DNA from: Tanypteryx hageni
Taxonomy: Eukaryota > Arthropoda > Insecta > Odonata > Petaluridae
Assembly: GCA_028673005.1 (NCBI GenBank)
Contig: CM054115.1
Span: forward strand, 195,556,370 to 195,620,369
Length of the DNA stretch: 64,000 nucleotides
Reading direction: 5' to 3'
Below, one piece after another: positions 36,340-48,410 of this stretch; positions within the stretch are counted from its first letter, which is position 1; the number at the start of each line of letters is the position of its first letter. Under the pieces are notes generated by a model. That model saw only the letters and a program-made list of their open reading frames with translations. It ran no database searches and was not told the origin of the DNA. The translations under genes and the position numbers were made by a program.

Positions 36340-37190
36340 ATGCATGCATTCCTTATGCATCTTCATATATAAACCAAATAACACCACACTAAGAATTATT
36401 ATTATTAAAAATTTCTTCTCCCTCCTTAGTTGGCGCATCAATAAACATATCACATACTTTTAATGACTAAATACTGCAAAACGATATATCAGAAATGATT
36501 CCAGGGAAATATTCCATTTCCATTAAGTGATTTATTTTCTAATCAGTTTTAATCAACCAAGCAATCAAAAATTATTTAAAACGTACCTCACTTGAGTTCA
36601 ATAGTTGTAATGATGACGTTTATGTTCTTTTCTTCGCTGTAGATAATCCATCTGCCATGCACGCGTAAGGAATTAAATGTATTTTGTAATTATAGCAGAT
36701 ATTATATACTTCAGTAACCAATAAGACTATTTACGTTGACAACAGTTAGGCAGCAATGCATGAGTTTGTCATATATGACGGGTATGCGTGAATTTGGTGT
36801 TAAGTTAAAATTGAAATTACAATTATTGAAACCAACTTTAAAAAGTAAGCAATAAATATAAAATTCACATAATTGTGAGTTCCTATTAGCTACCATGTGA
36901 TAAAATGTAATAATGAAGAACTTTAAACAGCAATCCATTTACATCCATATCCTATATGCTTCTTTATTTTTTGTTGTACATAGTTACCATGTGATAAAAT
37001 GTATGCTAAATTCTGATTGTGGTGTGGCATATAAATTAATATATTTTATCATTTGTTAAAATCAAATAGCGATTAAAATATTAAAATTATACAGAATTAA
37101 CTTCTTATTTATTTATCGCATTCTTTCAGGGCAAATTAGGTTAAACTTCCTCAAGATATAATTGGCTTTTCGGCAGCCAATCAGATTCTT
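36340..37190. other. AT-rich DNA, nothing recognised
   Basis: TACCATGTGATAAAATGTA occurs twice (about 36891 and 36986). No gene is seen. Confidence 0.45.
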
Positions 37191-38035
37191 CAGATTGTGT
37201 TATCAACAAAATTAGCTTACTATATATATAGGATCCCGTCTAATCTGAAAAATATCCAAAGCTGCTTGCGGGGGTTCGAACCACCTCACCATTGCGTAAG
37301 ACTAGTGATTCAGTCACCTCGGCCATCAGATACGATTGACGGTGCGATAAATGTGTATTGGAAATCGCGTGGGAAGATAGACAAGCATTCATTATAGCAA
37401 CGAGATTAAACTATTGTCATTGTTCATGGAGTAATCAAGTAATAGAAGTCTTTTTATTTTAATGTGGATGTGTATTAATACGAGCATTCCTACATTTTTT
37501 AAGGGATATTTCTGCTAATAATTGTAAGTTTTTATTTGTCGTAATTATCATTGATAGTAAGTTTTTATTTATCTTAAAAACTTTTTATCTTTATAAATTT
37601 AAGATTATTCTAAAAACTGTTTTCCCTATGAAAAAGCTATTTAAACACTCATTGGTGATCAACAGCTTCACTCCTACTACTATCTAAAGCTGAATTACTC
37701 TGAACTAGCAGTATATTTTCATTGATTTTAAGCAATATGAATGGATAAGTCAGTATTTTCATTAATGAAACAAAAGATACTATCAAACTTCTTACTACTT
37801 ATATACCAAACATTCTTATGTTTACCACTGAGTTCTCTGCTTCTGTCTGCCATTCTCTCAACTGTAAAAAGATTAAAGGTTGAATATAGAGACCCACACA
37901 TCACTCAACAGCTGGTAGACACTTATGCAACTTTTTACGCCTATGCAAGCAGAAAGGTTATCATAATTAAGTTTATTAATATTTTAATATTAACTATATA
38001 AAAGTTGGTTATAAAAATTCATTTATCATTTTGGT
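37190..38035 (-). repeat. Dispersed repeat, copy 2 of the 18.8-20.3 kb family
   Basis: Inverted relative of 18830-20250, lacking the part that holds the LINE fragment: the join near 37797 fuses CTTACTACTT to the equivalent of 19050. The far end (37255-37335, minus strand) has an A-box-like TGGCCGAGGTGACTGA and B-box GGTTCGAACC. The family therefore includes a Leu/Ser-type tRNA-like head. Confidence 0.7.
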
Positions 38036-38039
38036 GACC

Positions 38040-39000
38040 AAGTAAACTCCACTTGAAAAAATAATTTTATAAATATACGATATATGAAAGTAAACATGGA
38101 TAATATTATAGAAAATTGTAGTGGCAGAGAATAAAGTTTACAATATCCAAATTATTCAGATTTGAAAACAATTGTAAAACCGAACAAAAAATAACCGAAT
38201 GCTAAAAACAATCAAATTATTAAAAAGACGAAATGCTCTTTCCTAACTAGTTTTTAATTATTTGTTGAATTTCGTAAGACAAATAATGTATACGGCTCGT
38301 TTATTATAGTTAAAAGCTACATAATACTTAATTCTATTTAAATCTCAGTCTAAAGCAGTTATCAAATATCCACATTCAAGAAATAGTAAAATTGAAGAAA
38401 AGACGGTATAATTAAGTACACTATTCCATAATTCCTCTAGTGATTTTCACATATTTTGCAGTGCCTCACTTCCAGTCGTAGTTGTGTTATGTTGTCGATC
38501 CAGAAATAAAGCAGTCTGCAGTATGGACGAGCAACAAATACCAAGAAGTTCAAGTTTTTTGTAGAAAGTAAATATAGATAAAACAAAAGTTATGAAAATA
38601 TCGATCGAAGACGAGAACCTGATTATAAGAGTTGCGGGAAAACCTCTAGAGCAGGTTGAGCAATATAAATAAAACAAAATACAAACGAATTTAAGGCGAA
38701 AAATGTTTCAATTAAAATAATTTTTAAAACGCAGAAAATAAAAAAAAATTCCAACGGCAATCGAAAGTGAACCGGAGATTTGAGCTATTCGACCTGAGGT
38801 TATGGCGATGACCCGTAGATCTCCGGCCCTAAAGCCGGAGGTTGACAATCCTACTCGTATGTGATCTGTGATGTATCGACTCAAAGATTTATTCAAATGG
38901 AGGATAGTATTCTTAAATACGTGAAATGTTTAAAAAATTCCAAATAGCTTAAATGATAATAAATATTTTAAGAAAATGCGAGAAAAAGTTTTACTTTACA
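38040..39000. other. AT-rich DNA with a weak tRNA-like patch
   Basis: Around 38800-38860, CTCCGGCCCTAAAGCCGGAG is a perfect GC hairpin followed by GTTGACAATCC, which resembles a B box. Nothing else is recognised. Confidence 0.4.
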
Positions 39001-40790
39001 AAGAAAAGAAATAAACCATATTGGATCTAGTCACGAAGCTCCAACAATTAAGAAAATAAAAAGGAGCGTTACTAAGACGTATCTAAGCGTAAAGTCTTTA
39101 CAATAGTCACTGGTAGGTGGTATGGTGGTGGCAGCTAAAAAATATAGCTTTAAATATCTCAAACAATGCATTATATAGGAAAATGTTTCAAACAAAAGTT
39201 GTAGAAAATTAAATTTCCTATAACTTTTATTCCAATATATTCCGTACATTCATCAAATATTAAAGCAAATATAAAACGGATGTGACAAGAGTAAACATTC
39301 ACTTCTGGTTGACCGATTTTTACCACTCTTGTCCATTGAACAAAAATGTCAAATATAAAATTTCGCGTTGATCTGAATAATAGTTTTTGATACACAAAGA
39401 CATAATCGAGAAAATGGTTAAAAGGTTTTCAGGGGACCTCAAAACGTGTATTTCCGTTGAAATCCTGAATTAATTTTTTCCCATGAAAGCAATACTTTCC
39501 CCCATATGCAGGGGCGGTCCGAGGAAGTTTGGCGTCCCGTGCGAGATAACACTCCAGCGCCCCTCTCCGTTAATGTTTTTGAAATATTTACAAAGTAAAC
39601 GTTAATTTATTCATCGCTCTGTAAACATCATTGTAAAATTAAAAGGGATGCCATCAAGATTCTACCCTGTTTCTCGATATAAATTGGCATCCAATATTTA
39701 TTCACATGCAAGTATTTCATAAATAAATGATCGGGATAGCGCTCCCAAAACTTTGGCTTCTACTGAACGGATTTTCATGAAATTTGATATTAAGGACACA
39801 ATTAAAGACGACAAAAAAATCACAAAAATTAATAACGTAAACTATGGATACCACGTTATTGGTGACAAAAAATGAACTTCCCGTTATATCTCGTAAATTA
39901 TTCGTCATATCAAAATAGCTTTTAAATACACTTGTAGAACTAGTAACGTAGAGTATTTCGTTTTCTACACGTTTTTTATCGTAGAAGTAGCCGTTATCAA
40001 TAAAATCGAACAAGAAAGTAGTAATTCGCTTTGAACTTAGAAAATTTCTTGCATAGCTACATACCTAATTGTTGTCAACGAAAACAATCTTATTGGTTAC
40101 TGAAGTAATAAGATCTGCTAAAAATCTGATGTGGCCACCACGTGACTTTCTCCATATCTGTAATATTTCTAAGAATTCCAGAGAAAATTTTAGACTTTAC
40201 AAAGAACTGAAATAAACTCAAACCATAGCCTTCTGATATTGGATATAGCAACAAAGCTCCATCAATTAAAAAAAGAAGCGTTACTAAGACGTAACTAAGC
40301 GTCAATTGTTAACAGTAGTCGTCGGTAGGTGGCGTGGTGGTGGAAGCTAAAAATATAAGATATCTATTAAACAATGCATTATATGGAAAAATGTTTCAAA
40401 CAAAGGTTGTATAAAATGAAATTTACTACAACTTTTATTCCAATACATTTTTACATTTATCAAATATTAAAGCAAATATGTCAAAATAACGGAAGTGACA
40501 AGAGTAAACACCCACTTCCGGTTGACCGATTTTTACCAAAACCTAATCAGTTCTTCTGACTTTTATAAAAATGTTAAATATAGAATTTCGCGTTGTCCTG
40601 TTTAATAGTTTTTGAATTAGAGCACCCACAAGAAGCTATTACATACAAACACACAAACATCATCGAGAAAATGGTCAAAAAGTGTTCAGGGGACCACAAG
40701 ACGTGTATTTCCGTTGAAATCTCGAAGTCGATTTTTTTCATGAATACAATACTTTCCCCTATACTACGTATATGGAGAAAGTAAAAATTA
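39000..40790 (-). repeat. Inverted copies of the 32.6-34.6 kb repeat, with insertion
   Basis: 40110-40790 mirrors 33523-34215 closely, ending ATACTACGTATATGGAGAAA. 39000-39500 is a second, shorter copy. Between them are 39745-40110 (relative of 29480-29880) and, at 39510, CAGGGGCGGTCCGAGG, which resembles a hAT-type end. Confidence 0.65.
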
Positions 40791-40939
40791 GATTACTTAA
40801 CTGAAATGAGGTATGTTCCAAATAATTTTCGATTATTTGATTAGTTATAATTGATTAGAAAATAGATGACCTAATAACGATTTAATATTTCCTGGTACCA
40901 TTTCATATATATAGTTGTGCAGTATTTAGTCATTAAAAT

Positions 40940-41940
40940 TACGGAAATACGTTTATTAATGCATCAACTTATTTGGAGAAGAAATTTTTAATTGACGGAG
41001 AGACAATCGGTTCTTGGTGTTTAGTTGTTGTACAGTATGGGTTCGGTCAAATTATATCGTATAGTTTCAAATACTCCATCGCACGAAACGCGCCTGTTTG
41101 TGATACACTGTACACTTTCCTAACTTGTTGTGTAATATACGTACATTTAAATGTTATGAGCATTTCCAAAACAGTTTTTTAAATTTATGATAGCAAATTA
41201 CTGAATTAAATGCCACAGCTAGAAAACTGTTTATTTGATTGCTTTACGGTTTTACGGAGCAACAATAAGTTTGATGAGGCAAGAAGTAGTGCATTACGTA
41301 GTCCAAAAGTGGAATACGTTCTCACATTTTTTGGGCGGAAGAACGTCGGAGGAGTATGCGGCTCATTCGAAACGCAATGGAATTTATTAAAACATGTATA
41401 CCTACCCGTCATATTTCACGGGAAATTAATTATACTAGTGGCTTGCCCGTTGCTACGCAAATTAATAAATAGAATAATATACTTTGCTTTTAAAATTCAT
41501 GTATTTCAGGATAACAGAAAATGTATGAATTTAAATTTATTTATAATTTCAGTTAAGATGATTCGATCGCCATATTCAAATCAAAATCATCAATCAAATT
41601 CTTCGTATTCGCGAACCGACGCGTTACTCACTCTGCCACCAAAGGACTCCTTATTTATGTTGATTCAAATTGCTATTCAAACGGTGTGTCATTCAAATGA
41701 CCTTGCCTCAGAGGGACGTTCGACGAATTATATATAGATAAATAAATTACATGACGATGTTTATTAATGCTCCAACTTAGGGAATGGAAGAAATATTTAA
41801 TAGATAGAAATAATCGGGTCGTGGTGTTTAGCTGTTTTATGGTGTGCGTTCGTTCAAACCATTTCGTTTAGTTTCGAATACCCAATTGCACGAGACGTGT
41901 CTATATGTGATACGCAGTAAAGTTTCCTTTGATTTTAATA
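40940..41940 (+). repeat. Two direct copies of a short repeat
   Basis: 40940-41130 and 41745-41940 share GTTTATTAATGCWYCAACTT, ATCGGKTC..GGTGTTTAG and TGTGATACRC. A third partial copy is at 23495-23600. Confidence 0.6.
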
Positions 41941-42385
41941 TCCTTTCAGAAAAAAGAGGTTGAATTGTCGAAGAAAATACATGAATGTCTTGTTTAGCTT
42001 TCTACATTAGTGCTATTGAAACCAAAATAACGGTTTCATATTGGGAGAAATTAATTAAGAATTCGCATCCGGATGAAACAAGTGGAATATTATTTCTAAA
42101 AAAATAAAATTCGAGTGTACCTTTAATTGAAGTAGAAAACGCATGGCTCCTGATTTCATTAGCTCGATGCGAATTTCTTTACCGGATTTAAAGAGTGCCT
42201 AAACCCTTCCAAACGCACTCACGGAATATTGTGTTACAATTTACAAGTATCCGAACTCGCTGGTAAATCATAAATTATTTCTATTACCAGAACTTTTTCA
42301 TCGTCGCAATTATGTTTAGTGGGCCTTCTTTAACGAAGCAAAAGGAATTTTTTTATTAAATGTAAAGCTGTTCTCTTTCCCTGCC

Positions 42386-42397
42386 ATGTCGTATACA
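42386..42397. repeat. 12-bp target-site duplication, left
   Basis: ATGTCGTATACA, repeated exactly at 42678-42689. Confidence 0.85.
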
Positions 42398-42479
42398 ATT
42401 GATAGTAGCTCAATAACTTTGGCCAAAACTAACAAAGGTGAAAATACTCCTTTAGCCAAAACAACTAGAGGGCTACAAA

Positions 42480-42520
42480 ACCCAATGCATTTCGCCCACA
42501 AGGTGGGCATCGTCAGGGGT
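42480..42520 (-). ncRNA. Hammerhead-ribozyme-like motif, copy 2 left arm
   Basis: Exact mirror of the plus-strand motif at 42589-42629. On the minus strand: ACCC, CUGACGA, U, GCCCAC-CUU-GUGGGC, GAAA, UGCAU, U, GGGU. Confidence 0.6.
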
Positions 42521-42588
42521 AAAACCTGTTTCAACAGTGACTGAAAACCAACTGCAGTTGGCTTTCAGTCACTGTTGAAACAGGTTTT

Positions 42589-42629
42589 ACCCCTGACGAT
42601 GCCCACCTTGTGGGCGAAATGCATTGGGT
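42589..42629 (+). ncRNA. Hammerhead-ribozyme-like motif, copy 2 right arm
   Basis: The best-formed copy. Stem I is ACCC (42589-42592) with GGGU (42626-42629). The box CUGACGA is at 42593-42599. Stem II is GCCCAC/GUGGGC with loop CUU. GAAA is at 42616-42619, the last A opening a self-complementary AUGCAU stem III (42619-42624). The predicted cleavage triplet AUU ends at 42625. Only the extra U (42600) between CUGACGA and stem II departs from the classic core. Because stem III is a palindrome, a two-molecule (dimeric) ribozyme is the plausible form. Confidence 0.6.
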
Positions 42630-42677
42630 TTTGTAGCCCTCTAGTTGTTTTGGCTAAAGGAGTATTTCACCTTTGTT

Positions 42678-42689
42678 ATGTCGTATACA
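42678..42689. repeat. 12-bp target-site duplication, right
   Basis: Exact copy of ATGTCGTATACA at 42386-42397. Confidence 0.85.
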
Positions 42690-44960
42690 CATGAAAGGGT
42701 TTATAAACCGAAGAATTATTTTAATATATTGTGATTCGTACAATGCCATATCTGTTATAATTATTGCTATTGTTATTTTCATTCAGTTCAAATTTTTTAA
42801 ATGTCTATTTGGGGAATTTGCATGCCGTTCTCATCTACCTGGTTCGTGAGTTGTCACTCATGTTTTTGTGGCGTTCCAAAATAAACGTTTCTTCTGAAAA
42901 TACGGCTGCACGAGCACGACCTTTGCTTATGGGATTTTAATTCTGTCGTGCTCTGTCTGTTTCCGATTCAGTAAGATAGTAATGCCTTGGATTTCAACCA
43001 TCGGTTGCCAAAGAATAACATTGACGGTATTAATCAATTATCGTAATTTCAAGAATGTGAATTACTCTAACGAAGATCTTTAGAAGTGACAGTTGGACAG
43101 CCTTTCTCACTCTCTCTCTCTCTAGTTCTCTCACTCACCGAATAATTCTCCGTCTCTCGTTTTGTCCTCTCTCTCTTCTATAACCTTCCATTTGGTCGAT
43201 TCCTTCGTTTCTCCGCCCCTTTAACTTGCTCTTATCCGAAATAATAATTTTCTTCTTTCCTGCATCCAGTACGATATTATTTTGCGATGCGACGAGAAGG
43301 GGCGGGGGAGAAGGAGGTTAATGGGAATGGGGGAGCGGTGGCTCACTTGGCAAGGGCACGGCGCGCACGGGCGCCGGCCGATCGTTGCGCGGAATATTCA
43401 ATCTCAGGTCACGGCCTCGTATACCACCAAGTGGGCCACGTGACGTTTCCTTTCCAACCCTTTCTACCCTCCCCTCTTCCCCCTCCTCTCTTCCCCTCCT
43501 CTCTTCCCCCTTCCCCCTCCGCCCTTCCCCCCTCCTACTCCCCTCTCTACCCTCCCCTCTCCCCGCCCCTCTCTACTCTACTCCCTCTCGACCCATAAAA
43601 GGACAAGAGTAGAGTTGGAGAGTGACTTTTTTCTGTCACAGTGACAAACTGTTCCAGTGACAAACAAATACCTAAGACTTGTACCTGTTACTTGAGTCAC
43701 CGGTGACTTTTTCATTGCATTTACCTTGTGCTGGTGGAGCTGGTGAAAGTGTTAACATCATCAAACCAAGTATTGGTCGATAACGAGTAGCATGGTATAT
43801 ATCTTTGAATGGGCTTGTTTGTGCAATGATATCAGATAAGTGTTTCTCTCTCACTCTCTTTATATTGTTCTCAAGAAATGCTGAACCAAGCACTAGCCCA
43901 GACCCGAAGACCCTTCCTCCTCCCTTTCCATATAGCTCTCAAGTGTTGACGCAAAGAACAAATATCTCAAGAGTGACGTCACAGAGCAGATAAACAGTGC
44001 CTACATCCCCTACCACTACACAGTTCGTCTTGACATTGAATAAGGGTTTTTAGAAGCCACAATTTGCCAGCTCTCCCTTAAAGCTTCTCCTTTCCATTCA
44101 TTTCATTCCCCTCTTTGGACCGTTGGAACACTTGGAACTGTTGGGACCAAGTTAGGACTCGGGTGGATGGGAGTGGGACTAGGGACTGCGCCCCTTCTCC
44201 TGTTCCACCGAGCCCGCGGTGACTGAACCTGTGATGGCTGTGACTCCCATACCTGTTACTTCCCGCGCATACCTGTTACCGGCCACAGGTCCCCGTTAGT
44301 CACTGACAAAATAGCAGCGACTGTAAATACTCAAGGCTGCCGAGGTGGAGCCGACCGCTCGAGCGGAACCTTAAAACGCCGCTCGTTTCGCTTTTATTTT
44401 GTCCGCGAGCGCCTCGAAGAGCGCTCTCTGGAATACATGGATTCGGTGGTAAATAGGTCGAAAGACCTTTAGCATGGAGCCAATTGAAGGCGGCGCGAAC
44501 TGGGCGGAGTCTGAACGAAGGAATTCCGTCTTATGTTAGCTGTCCCGCGAAGAATGATCGCATCTTTGAGAGAAGTAACAGCAAATTGTAGGTTTTCGGA
44601 AGAGCAGGAAGAGACATCCATTCCTTAGAGAATTGAATGTATTCTCTGTTATAAGAGATATTGTTTGAAAGGTGGGTTGGGTTTGGGTGTATTAAAATAA
44701 ACTGATTTAAGTTGGATTGGGTTATTTTGTCAAACCAATTGTAAAAAACGTTCTCTACAACCGGATTTAATACTTTGCAACTCAACAGTTGGAGGTTCTC
44801 TGAAGAAATGATCACAGAATTTGTTAACAATTGTGCGTTACAACTTAAAACCACAGCTAATTAGATAACGTCACTTCTGTAAACGGCAATACGTTAGCCG
44901 AAACACGCCAAACATTTGCGGGAAAAATCAAATCTTAGCGTTTTTCAAAATTTTAGAGCG
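42690..44960. other. Mixed DNA with CT-rich block, no supported gene
   Basis: 43440-43600 is a C/T-rich tract. 43310-43400 and 44190-44530 are GC- and CpG-rich. ACCTGTTAC recurs (about 43683, 44252 and 44272). A 107-residue minus-strand frame at 44531-44854 has no recognisable domain. Nothing is called. Confidence 0.4.
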
Positions 44961-44966
44961 TTTTTA

Positions 44967-45985
44967 GCCTACTTTCCAGAATGGAAATAGGCTTATAGTT
45001 TCGTCGTTCTGTCTGTCTGTACATCTGTATTAACTTTTGAACCAATAGACCGATTGTCATGAAACGTGGTGAAAATCTCTTGCTACTGGGGCCGAGCTCC
45101 AGTGGATAGTTTTTGTTGCAAAAATTGAAAGTCCCAGATTCGATTCTAGGAATTATCCTTCCCATTTGATTTACATGGGAAATCTGAAATCCATCGTGCA
45201 AGGTAATGTTCCCTTGCACATTAAAATATCTTAGAATGTAATATCGGAGCGGGATTTGTACTATTCTCTTAGGAAAGGAATGTAGATTCTAATTTTTATC
45301 GTAAAATTGTGCTTATCGATTGTATTTCTTAAAATTTCGCGTAAATAGTGGCGTTTTTACAGTTTTTATTACACATTACAAGAGTGTTGCCGTAGCTACA
45401 AGTATTCTTGTACTCGGATTCGGTATAGTCCAGGGGTTCCCAAATCGTGGGCCATTGCCCACTGGCGGGCCACAGCACGTTTTCCAGGTGGGCCGCAGAG
45501 ACTGCCCAATTCTTGTCTTTTTTATCTTGACAGGCATATGGCCACTCCATTTTCGAGCTGTACCTGGCAAAGTTGGCAGAACACGGTATGACTCATGTAA
45601 CTTGCATGAGTCATACCGTGTTCTGCGTAGTGTTTGGTTTCTGGCAGTTGTTGACAACTTATTCACTTGTGTTTTGTGGCGCGCTTGATCCCCACTAGGC
45701 CATGACATGCCAGGCCAAAAGCCAGTTGGGCCACATGGCGAAAAAAGTTGGGAAACACTGGTCTAGTTATTTTTTGCCGCACAAATACGCGTGATCAATT
45801 TAATATTCCATTTGAATGTATTTGTAATATTTTATAACGCTAAATTATGAAATTTGGGATCACAAAAAGCAAAATATCCGCGGTGGTTTTTAAGTTATTA
45901 AATGCAATATAAGTATTAATTAAACGATTAAATGGAAAGTAGGCATCATAAGTTCCGTTTGGATCATCTTGTTTTAAGTACGCTT
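44967..45985 (+). repeat. Composite repeat with tRNA-like head, copy 1
   Basis: Begins GCCTACTTTCCA and ends with the inverse TGGAAAGTAGGC (45933-45944) plus a shared flank. An inner tRNA-like patch (GGGGCCGAGCTCCAGTGG to AGATTCGATTCTAGG) is at about 45088-45150. An inverted relative is at 56268-56950. The hAT MITE 45431-45760 is inserted inside; the other copy lacks it. Confidence 0.65.
45431..45760. mobile_element. hAT MITE, 330 bp, with internal hairpin
   Basis: The left end CAGGGGTTCCCAAATCGTGG and the inverted right end CAGTGTTTCCCAACTTTTTT are hAT termini. The flanking 8-mers GTATAGTC and GTCTAGTT agree at six of eight positions. Near the middle, 21-base arms (45577-45597 and 45605-45625) form a perfect hairpin with a 7-base loop. 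The empty site is visible in the related repeat at 56268-56950. Confidence 0.85.
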
Positions 45986-46015
45986 ATAGTTTCACTTGGG
46001 ATTCTCTCTGTCAAA

Positions 46016-46918
46016 TCCAACTATCCAATATTGGCTATCTCTCTCCCATTCCGGCGGAAATTGCGAAATTTTAATTATACCAAGTTGAGATATTTCGCAG
46101 CTTTTTTTTAATATCTCTGTCATATTATGTGAATTATCGAGTGTTTCCTTATTTTAACTTTGGCCCTTTCAGTGCAGAGTAAAATTTATATTCAGTAAAT
46201 TACCGTGTATATCTTCAAGAATGATATTTAAAAAACCATCAAATATGTAAATAGGTAATTTTGGTAGCCGACAGCTGTGATAGATATCGACGTGATTTCC
46301 ATCGGTTTTAAATCATTTTAAGTGAAAATAGGTGAAATCGTGGTCAATTGCTCGTATTCCGAAGTGAATCCGAATTCTAGCCGATAGCGAAGATCTACTA
46401 CATTAATAGCCAGATGTTATTTATTCTTATTTATCCCGATTAATCACTTGTTGTGACATCTGTCGAGGTTGCTTTTGCGAAGCAGTTTTCGTTATCTTCC
46501 CAAGGTAGTTGGATTTTTCAGCGCGATTAATAAAAGCCGGTTATAGTTTCCATTTGGCACCTGTTTACTTGCTCAAATTGAAATTGCAACGAAGCCGTAA
46601 AGACGGAGAGGTGAAACTTGGAGGGTATATTTCTGTTCTGCTGCCATTCGTTTTTCTTCAGAATTGGGTTTTGAAAATGTAAAAGTTCGGATTGGGGCCC
46701 ATGTAAATTTTTGTACACATTTTGAACAGCGTCTGTAAAGTTTTAAAAGATGGAAAGCTGAAAGTGCAATGACAATGTGCATTTCTACATTGGTGCCACT
46801 TATTCCTGGAAAATTTGAGTTCTGAAAACTTGACAGAGGCGGATAGGGAAAGATGAAAATTTTCAATGCAAAACTGATTGCGTTCTAAACCTAAATGTTA
46901 TTTTGGAAGAATCAGTTA
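46016..46918 (+). repeat. 0.9-kb direct duplication, copy A
   Basis: Nearly identical to 51434-52338. I saw a 4-base indel near 46035, a T-run length change and a substitution (AAATTTTAAT versus AAATGTTAAT). Both copies carry identical short minus-strand frames, with no recognisable protein. No LTR ends, TIRs or obvious duplication sites bound it. Confidence 0.9.
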
Positions 46919-47949
46919 GGTATTCCATCTCGTAAATAACACAACGAATTATGACGATCATTTCTCCCTCCTTCCGTCATTCTCTCCTTTCCATATTGAA
47001 AGCCTTCAAAGGACGCTTAAGCGCAAAAGGATTGGAATAACAATATGATTTCGAGGTTTAACAATGTACTTGGTAGGCATGGCAACATCCCGTTAAAATG
47101 GTAAGGTTTCCCCAAAATATGTGAATTAAACGTTTAACATGAGGAATTTCGAACTGTAGGCAAAAAAAGATGAACGGAATAAGAAACACTATAATTTTTC
47201 CGTTAAAATGGTCTAAACTAAAGGTTGTGAGTCCATTATTTCTAATTTTAATCTCAAAAAGAAGAAAAGCCTCACGTCAAAAAGTCGATTTTTACGTGTT
47301 ATCTTATAAGGAATGGAAATCCTCCCCTGGACGTTTTTCTTAAAGTTTCCTTTGTTATAGCATTTTTACATCGGAGTAGATTATCTCTGTCAAATTTCAA
47401 GTTTATATCTGCATATTTGATCGAGTTATTCGCGTTTAAAGTGTATTCCGGGAATCCTACCTTACTCGCCCATTAAACGTTATTCAACGTGCCTAAGAAT
47501 CCAATTTTTGCTCTTTTCATTCAAATAGCTTTTATTGACAATACTTAAAAATCTGAATTTATAAAGATTTTAAGAATGTGGTATGTACTTGATAACACCT
47601 AATCATTTTCTTTGATGAGAATGAAACCAATGGTATACCATATGTAGATTGCACGTTATAGGAAAGGAACTTGACAGACGTAAAGGCGAAGAGTGTTTTA
47701 TCAAATGCTGTTTTTATTTAATCCTCATCGTGATCCCGTTGCATTGCCGAGTTTGATACTCTCGAAGAGAAAATCTACCGCTGGAAATGGAGACAAATTG
47801 TTCAGAAATAAACATCACGAATTACTTCAATCGTCGAATGGAAAATTAGACCCTTCTCTCGGGTTATTTAAACTCGGCATTCGATGCTGCATTTTTTGCC
47901 GATTCTTGTAATGTATAAATCTAAGGAAAACTAAACTCGCGAGAAGAAA
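46919..47949. other. AT-rich DNA, nothing recognised
   Basis: No gene is seen. The tone (GACGTTTTTC, AAATTTCAAG phrases) suggests old repeats. Confidence 0.4.
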
Positions 47950-48402
47950 GATATATCCATTATCGTTGCCATTAGAAAAGACTAGGTATATGCCGTCAGC
48001 ATCAGATAATAATAGGTTGGTTACTTTTGATCGGCAAGAGGCTGCATGCTCAAAAGAGGAGACACCTTTCGACGCCGAATTCCCTTTCAAACATTCCTTC
48101 ACGCCCGCTTTGCGCTTTTCAGACCCTCGTGGCGGCAGAGGGAAGTTTAAGAGGGCGAAGGGGGAGAGGGGAATCTCATTGGCGATGCACCTATAACTGC
48201 GGACGGAGGTGCTCTCCGTTACTCGCGTCCCCCAGATGCTATCCGCACCTTCTGACGTCACCGCACGCTCTTACGAATCCGCTGCCATTTCCGCGAGACC
48301 GAGGAGCAGTCGAGTTTGCACTCGATAAAGCTGTGACGTCACGTCCCTCTCTATCTCTCTTTCTCTCTCGTCATAAACGCCTATTTGGAGGTGTCCTCCA
48401 TA
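47950..48402. other. CpG-rich block, left half
   Basis: CpG-dense DNA with two CRE-like TGACGT(C/A) sites (about 48251 and 48333). It is contiguous in the ancestral arrangement with 50811-51400, because the hAT element between them has matching TSDs. It may be a promoter or 5' exon region of an unseen gene. A 144-residue minus-strand frame (47827-48261) is of unknown meaning. Confidence 0.4.
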
Positions 48403-48410
48403 GCGCCGAC
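48403..48410. repeat. 8-bp TSD of hAT element, left
   Basis: GCGCCGAC; the right copy at 50803-50810 is GCGCCGGC (7 of 8). Confidence 0.8.

Larger units (their letters stand above)
42398..42677. mobile_element. Palindromic ribozyme-bearing element, copy 2
   Basis: Same design as 9445-9715 but in opposite orientation. The asymmetric tail (TAGCTCAATAACTTTGG) is at the left, followed by two arms forming a near-perfect palindrome over 42431-42677. The centre is near 42550 (CAACTGCAGTTG). A 12-bp exact duplication flanks it. The arms differ from copy 1 at scattered positions, and in each copy both arms tend to share the same change. That suggests arm homogenisation or copying from a hairpin. No coding capacity. 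Confidence 0.8.

Noticed and set aside
47827..48261. 144-residue minus-strand frame in the CpG-rich block
   Set aside because: Could be a host exon but shows no family signature; its openness may reflect base composition.
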